Part shown: in pieces, positions 58,464 through 64,000 of the stretch
How positions within the stretch are numbered: position 1 is the first letter of the stretch
How the letters are laid out: the number at the start of each line of letters is the position of its first letter
Position numbers and translations under genes: made by a program
Notes under the pieces: generated by a model
Told to the model about the DNA's origin: nothing
Database searches by the model: none
The model's input: only the letters and a program-made list of their open reading frames with translations
Assembly: GCA_002794775.1 (NCBI GenBank)
Contig: NBAY01000043.1
Coordinates: forward strand, 310,001-374,000
From: Porodaedalea pini
Taxonomy: Eukaryota > Basidiomycota > Agaricomycetes > Hymenochaetales > Hymenochaetaceae
Direction of reading: 5' to 3'
Length of the DNA: 64,000 nt

Positions 58464-59053
58464 TAAGTACTTTGAGATAATCCTCCAGTGGATCATTTTC
58501 CCATCCATTGATATGAGTCGACAACAGCAGCTGTTGTAGCAAGCCATGATATGGACTTCGTGCATTACCCAACAAGTTTGAGCACTAGAACTCAAGAAAG
58601 AGGTCCATATACTAAAACATATCATATTGCTTTACCAGCTGACCATCGACAGCCAGATCAAGCAAATACTGGGATCTGAGCTTTCTGGGATCAGGATGGG
58701 ATTTCTTGCTGTCTCGAGCCTTCTTTCACCTCGTCTTTCGACAAGTGCTCCCAGGCTCGATAGCAACCGCTGTCATAGTATAGCCAACCCTGCCATCGTC
58801 GCCAGCCTAGTGCATGCGACAGGTGGGGTGGAGTATGCAGTACCGCAAACTATAGTTAGCGGTGCTGTTTTTTGATAGGGTGAAGGATGCGCATTGAACA
58901 TACATCATCATGTCAGGCGAGATATTATGATTGATTCAAAAAGAGGTGTGTACTATTCTTTCTTCTGTCTTTCTGTGATCTGAGCTTTCTGTGATCAGTA
59001 TGCTGGCTTCTTCCTCTTGTCCTCGTTTATCTGTTTACTTTACTCATTTGCAG

Positions 59054-60471
59054 TACTGCAGCAGACATCTTCATCAGCAAGGGACGCTACCTTGCTAGAG
59101 CATATGAACCATGGACTAGCCCACAACAAATTCTAAACAAAGGTATTCCTAATGCAAAGCTTAGCCCTGCTGAATTACAACAAATCACTGATCCGTCATA
59201 AGTGATTGGTTTTATTCTACTTTATTCTTTCAATAATCAGTTCTTGTGTCAGTGTCCACTGTGCTGTGGATGCTGTGAAGGCTTTATTCGATGTCAACAC
59301 CTTGCTGTACAAGAAGGTCATCAAGGCGGATACTCAGACATTCAAATATATAGTTAATTGCATGAGTCATTGCTTTTTTTTCCTCTGCATAGATAAACTC
59401 TCACAATGTTTACAGTTGCGTGATGGTCAGTGTGCCGCTCGGTCTGCCAATACATCAGGAATCAGGAAAATTATCCTCCAGTGGATCATTTTCCCATCCA
59501 TTGACAACGAGTCGACACGGCCAGATAATGATCACAAAGACTTACGTGGATTCGAGAACGAGACACTCGCAAAGCTCCTGGCCCCCACAGAGGTTCAGCC
59601 GCTCACTCCAGAGTAAGTACTTTGAGATAATCTTAAACAAAAGAAGATGTGCTCATGCCTTTCCTATCACATCATTGCTGATTTATATTACATACTTTCT
59701 AGATATCTAGCTTTGTTGCGTGCAGACAGGGCCACGGTAACAAACAAAAAAGGAGTTACCCATGAACTTGATGGCAACCATAGCCGAGTATTTGCCTTTG
59801 AAAATGGTATTTATCATCCAAGGAACCCTCTGAAGGGCTTCTTGAAGGGTAATTTGATCGTCAGGGCAAGTCTTCTTCCTTTTTCTTTCTTAATGTGTTT
59901 ACATCTTTTTGTAGGCCTATAAACACATCTTTACGGCACCTTCTTCTGCTAACTCAGGTCCCGCTGTCAAAGGCTCAAGGTGTACGAAAATAGGTAATGC
60001 AGAGATCCATGGTATGACCGAAGTCACTCCAGGATCACTTGCATACATTACTGTCCAGGTATTTTATTTGTTTCATGGTTTGCGCGTATATAATACTGAA
60101 AAATGAATTACTACCAGGTCTACTTTGCTCTTAGCACAAGGCTCCATTTCTCTACATCGAGTGCTCCAGAAATACCTGAGATGTTTAATGGTATTATTCA
60201 ATTGTTCAGGTCTGACGTCCCACATGTCAAGAGGTACACTGCTGAGCTATTAATTTGGTGGAATCGGTATGTTCATCTGCATCTATGTGATATTATGGTC
60301 CCTTACTAACCCTTACTCAGAATTATCTTTCCGAATACCCAAGCGGCAACCGATCCTCATGACCTAGGTGCCATAGCTGATATTGAAGACTTCTATCGAG
60401 ACTGGACTGAGGATGAGGAGGGCAATGAAGAGGGTGAGGAGGACAATGAAGAGGAAGAGGACAATGTATGA
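59054..60471 (+). CDS. DUF6698-domain protein
   Basis: Multi-exon gene ending TGA at 60469. Exon near 59054 gives TAADIFISKGRYLARAYEPW; the next holds VKALFDVNTLLYKKVIKADT and IILQWIIFPSIDNESTRPDN up to 59612. Exon 59703-59865 gives FAFENGIYHPRNPLKGFLKG. Exon 59915-60058 gives AYKHIFTAPSSANSG and IHGMTEVTPGSLAYITVQ. Later exons give VYFALSTRLHFSTSS and ELLIWWNRIIFPNTQ, and an acidic tail (EEDNEEEEDNV). These match the DUF6698 pattern widespread in Agaricomycetes. No stops are seen in the later exons, so it may be functional. The 5' end and first introns are uncertain. The intron 59866-59914 has a GC donor. Function unknown. Confidence 0.75.
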
Positions 60472-61284
60472 ATTTTGATTGAAATTTCCACTCACATTCA
60501 ATCTGATACCATCCATCTTGAACAGCTATTTCTATTTTCCCTATCATTGGTCGCATATTGTTATGTGCTATTTCAATTTCATTCTATTCCAATACTTCCA
60601 TCTAATTGTCATCCACGACAACTGCTGCTAAGTGAGCTATAACTATTATACACATGAGAACCAACAGTGTGCATCACCATCAATTAGAAAGCATTATAAG
60701 TAATTTCTTGCTTTTATAACTCCGACAACTCTTCCGCCGCCTTGTAATCCTGACTTTAGAATTTATTTAATTATATATAAGTCTGCAATACTTCCGCTAA
60801 CTTATACTCTATTGAAAGTCTTATCATGTATTAAAATCTCTCATAAGTGTTTTGATATATTATAATTTGGTATGACTGTTATGCTTTTCGGTAAGTATTA
60901 TGGTGGATTGTAAGATGGAGTTCAGATTTTATTGCTCTATAATTATGCCCAAAATGATTATATGTATTACATGTCTTTTAAGACTTATAATTGAATATAA
61001 TTAGTTATAATACTCTGCAGATTTTTGTGATGGAATGGAAAAGGAGATTGGAAACGATTGGAGCCCGTAACTTTAGGATCATCATCTTCTTGACGCCTTC
61101 ACTCGCCAGCACCCAGGGACGTGACCAATTTCTCTATTGTGCAGCAATCATCCTCCCGGCCTAAGGTGAGCAATACAGTCCCATCCTAGGTATAAAGTTA
61201 AAGTGCTTCACTGACTTAACCAGTTACGCTGAATTCACTACTGCTCAAGAAAAGACTTGTTGCTCCTCATAGCCATCTTTAAGA
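60472..61284. other. AT-rich intergenic region
   Basis: No gene recognised; repeated short AT motifs (TTATAATT, CTTATAA). Confidence 0.45.
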
Positions 61285-62104
61285 ATGAGTCAGAATGTGG
61301 ATGACGGTGTCATTATGTGAGCCCTGTGGTTGTCTTTTGATAGAATCTATGTTGCAATGACTGAAATGCACACGCAGGGATCTCTTGTTCATCCAGGATG
61401 CAACCGAAAGCATGGGCAAATACATCGAAAGTGCAAAGAACAGCATACTTGAGATCTGTGGAATCCTTCTCGCATCAGGAAGATTGAAACGTGATAAAGG
61501 GCTTCAAGTCGGTCTTCTCGCATACTGCGACTATTCTGATGAGCATGAAACTTTTCTACTCGATCCACATCCTTTCACATATGACATGGAGGCCATGAAG
61601 GGTTATCTCACACCTCTTGAAGCTGAAGGCAGCAGTGATCTCACTGAAGCGTTCAGCACAGCACTAGATTACACCTATGGCAAGATGCAAGGGTGGAGAA
61701 AGAAAGCGCTCAAAGTGATTGTGGTTATCACAGATGCTGCACCGCATGGCATTGAAAGGAACAGTGATAGCTTCCCCAATGGAGGCCCTGAAGGTGTGTA
61801 TTACACGTTTACACTACGAGGTGCACGACCGACTTTTAATCTATAAAGGATCAATGATTGCTGACCCTATTAAGCTTGCAAAGAAGATGAGATATCGAAA
61901 CTATTCAATTGTATGCCTTCCTTCTTTTCAAAGGTAACACTTCACAGCTCACAAAAAATGATCTAGTTTACACTCACGTGCGAACCGACCCTAAGTGACA
62001 ATACAGTAAGATTTATTCAACTTGTCTCAAGAATTATGGTTTGCTTAAATCACTTAGGAATTCGCACCAGACTTCTATAAAGCGCTGTCGGATCTAACAC
62101 TGTA
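61285..62104 (+). CDS. von Willebrand factor A domain protein
   Basis: ATG at 61285, exon 1 61285-61316, intron 61317-61377, exon 2 from 61378. Exon 2 starts the VWA fold: FIQDATESMGKYIESAKNSI with a MIDAS-type D-x-T-x-S, then LQVGLLAYCDYSDEHETFLL, GSSDLTEAFSTALDYTYG and KALKVIVVITDAAPHG. Downstream exons give ADPIKLAKKMRYRNYSI, TCEPTLSDNT and EFAPDFYKALSDLT. Exon borders fit short GT-AG introns. VWA domains bind metal and mediate protein contacts; stand-alone forms like this are common in mushroom genomes. The C-terminus is unclear because a hAT-like fragment follows at once. Confidence 0.7.
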
Positions 62105-62394
62105 AGAGGCAGCCTCAGTCACATGCAGCCCATATCTCAGACAAGGTCCGAGGTTATTTCAAGGTGAGTTTTCGCTCAACCACCATACCTGTCTCTTGTT
62201 ACATGATTCCTTTCCATCAACATCCCAGCTTTTGTTTGTCTCCATCCTAATTAGCATTGATACAGAACCGTGGGCGAAATATACATCTAGCCATTGATGG
62301 ATGGACTGCACCTATTGTAGCTTCATACCTTGGAGTTGTTGTCATTTGGTCTGAAGCTGGGGAGATTCACTGAGCAGTACTTGAGTTTATACAG
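62105..62394 (+). pseudogene. hAT transposase fragment
   Basis: After an intron-like gap (62163-62254) the exon 62257-62394 reads NRGRNIHLAIDGWTAPIVAS then YLGVVVIW, the DGWT-x-SYLG block characteristic of fungal hAT transposases. A TGA (62381-62383) interrupts it and no dimerisation domain follows. It is a short remnant abutting the VWA gene. Confidence 0.65.
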
Positions 62395-62489
62395 TGAGCC
62401 AGTTCTTTTACCTTCATCCCACTCAGTATCGATGATAACACATGTGAGTACCTGTATCATCTCTCCAGCCATAGTCGCTCATCATCAAG

Positions 62490-63891
62490 CAGCTGGACGT
62501 GTTCAATTTCCTGCGTTCTGACACTCTCACTTGTGGCCCTCCCTTGACGATCACTGTCAGCTCAGAGTCTGCCTCAGCGTATGAAACCTTGTCCTTATAC
62601 TCGGAGTCTTTCTATAATCAAGCCTCCTTGAATTATTCCTTCCCGTTTGACCTGGATATGGACTTCTTGTGTGTGTCCATCAGTGCCCATAGCGATTATG
62701 GTGCTGCATCCACCACCCAGAACACTCCCTCTGGTCTGGCTACCAACACAGTGTCCGATCACTCATATGAGGCATGAAGGCATTTGCCTGCAAGCAGCAG
62801 CTTGGGCAACATCTCGCTCAAAGAGTATATCCACACCCTCCCTCATCTGCCAACCATAATGGCACCTTGGTCTACTCAAGTTACGATTCTTGTTCTGAGT
62901 ACATCCCATCAGTGGCTCCAGTCATCCATCATTGACTTATGCATCTGTTGTCTCACCAGCCACGATATCTGCATGCAGCCAACCAGCATGGAACAGCATC
63001 GCACGCACACTGAACCTGTATGCTGCAGATGGCGCATGCACACCTGCATGGAAAGTGGCTGCGAAGATGCCAGCACATGTACTGACCACCAGAAACTCCT
63101 GGGGTGGAGGCGCAAGTCCACAGTGGCAAGCTGGGCAGTCAACCTGGGGTGGAGTGGACTCTTGGGGAGAGACATTTTCTGTGGTAAGGAGTTCCTTTGT
63201 GTTGTGAATGGTGCTATACTCATTAATGTAATATTTCTGTCTTTTCCACAATAGCCCACGCCGTTTGCAGTGGCGACTCCTGCCATTAGTGCTCCAATAC
63301 CTGGTGCAGGAGTTTAGGGCGATGACTCGAGCACCATGGGCTCATGGGGTAGTGGTGCATTCTCTCAGACACCCGCAGAACTGCCCGATACACCATGGAA
63401 TGGGCCAAGTGAGGGCTTTGCACATCCGAATGAGCCACCTAAAGATGGTAGGCACCTTTTTTGGCCTGAATTTCTTCGGATATTGCTAAGCCTGCGATTT
63501 TTAAGATGCGTCCTCTTGGTGGAAACCCGTGCAGGTCCAGTCGCCCCAGGCTCACGCACTCAGTCTGCCATGTCATTACTCCCCCAAATCTCACAAAACA
63601 ACAGCTGCTCTGTTCCTCGCCTTCATCTGGTGTCACAGATAGCAGAACGTCACAATGGCTTGCATCATCCACAAGATGAGTCGAGTGAGGACCTGTGCAA
63701 GAAGTATCAGTGCAGTTAATGCCCTCGTGCTTTTGGTCGACTGTCCAACCTTTCAATGCATCTCGGGACACATGATCTTCCTCGCCCAAAGCCCTTCACT
63801 TGTATTCACTCAGGGTGTGGCCATTCCTTCTCCCACAAGCACGACTTGGGTCGCTACTTGGTATCGATTCATTGCGATGAGGCAGCCGTGA
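62490..63891 (+). pseudogene. C2H2 zinc-finger protein pseudogene
   Basis: Ser/Thr/Pro-rich exons (TVSSESASAYETLSLYSESF; GSWGSGAFSQTPAELPDTPW) separated by short introns lead to two fingers at 63706-63870. Finger 1 has CX2CX12HX3H spacing, but TAA falls between its first two Cys (63717-63719). Finger 2 (CIHSGCGHSFSHKHDLGRYL) has Tyr where the first His belongs. A TAG also occurs near 63315. The layout suggests a former transcription factor. The last 110 bases of the window add nothing clear. Confidence 0.6.
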
Positions 63892-64000
63892 GCGGCTCTG
63901 CATCATACAATGGTTGAAGTGACAATGGGAGTGCCAGTGGTGAGCTGTGCATTCAGGTTGTGGACATGAAGGAGGGGACGAGTCTATTGAGGATCCACGC

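Overview
The window reads as a transposon-rich, gene-poor stretch of a mushroom-forming basidiomycete (Agaricomycetes). Introns are short (about 50-60 bp, GT-AG, one GC-AG). The recognisable host-type genes belong to families typical of that group (DUF6533, DUF6698, VWA, KDZ transposases). Most of the rest is Ty3/gypsy LTR retrotransposon. I saw no rRNA, tRNA, CRISPR or bacterial feature.

Layout. 1-6600: Ty3/gypsy element E (minus strand), decayed, 5' LTR at 5755-6600, other end outside the window. 6601-10903: 3' part of a plus-strand element F, with accessory genes and a 3' LTR, apparently cut by the insertion of E. 10904-18091: chromovirus B (minus strand) inserted into the last five bases of F's LTR (target duplication CTACA), itself carrying a 988-bp solo LTR of another family. 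18097-21446: KDZ transposase pseudogene, whose 5' side is interrupted by F. 21470-24070: AT-rich degenerate repeat holding an 849-bp foldback element. 24434-34690: unknown genes, a DUF6533 membrane protein gene and a decayed tandem pair of membrane protein genes. 35576-52618: chromovirus C (plus strand, duplication ATCAT), whose 5' LTR is split by a complete Ty3/gypsy element D (35719-46472, duplication CCGT). 53276-54124: second foldback copy. 54804-63900: unknown gene, DUF6698 gene with an upstream partial copy, VWA gene, hAT transposase fragment and C2H2 zinc-finger pseudogene.

Insertion order can be read from the nesting: KDZ, then F, then B and E into F; separately C, then D into C. B and C are two copies of one chromodomain-bearing family. 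Both appear to be self-primed: 11 nt just after the 5' LTR are complementary to 11 nt in the LTR that begin 33 bp downstream of a TATA box. D and E belong to another Ty3/gypsy group with a tRNA-type primer site. D carries an antisense, spliced gene with a Zn2Cys6-like cysteine cluster; F carries an antisense coiled-coil gene in a comparable position.

The strongest overall signal is mutational. LTR pairs of B, C and D differ almost only at CpG sites (40 of 43 base differences), and every in-frame stop inside the C and D coding regions is TGA. That is what cytosine methylation and CGA-to-TGA decay would give.
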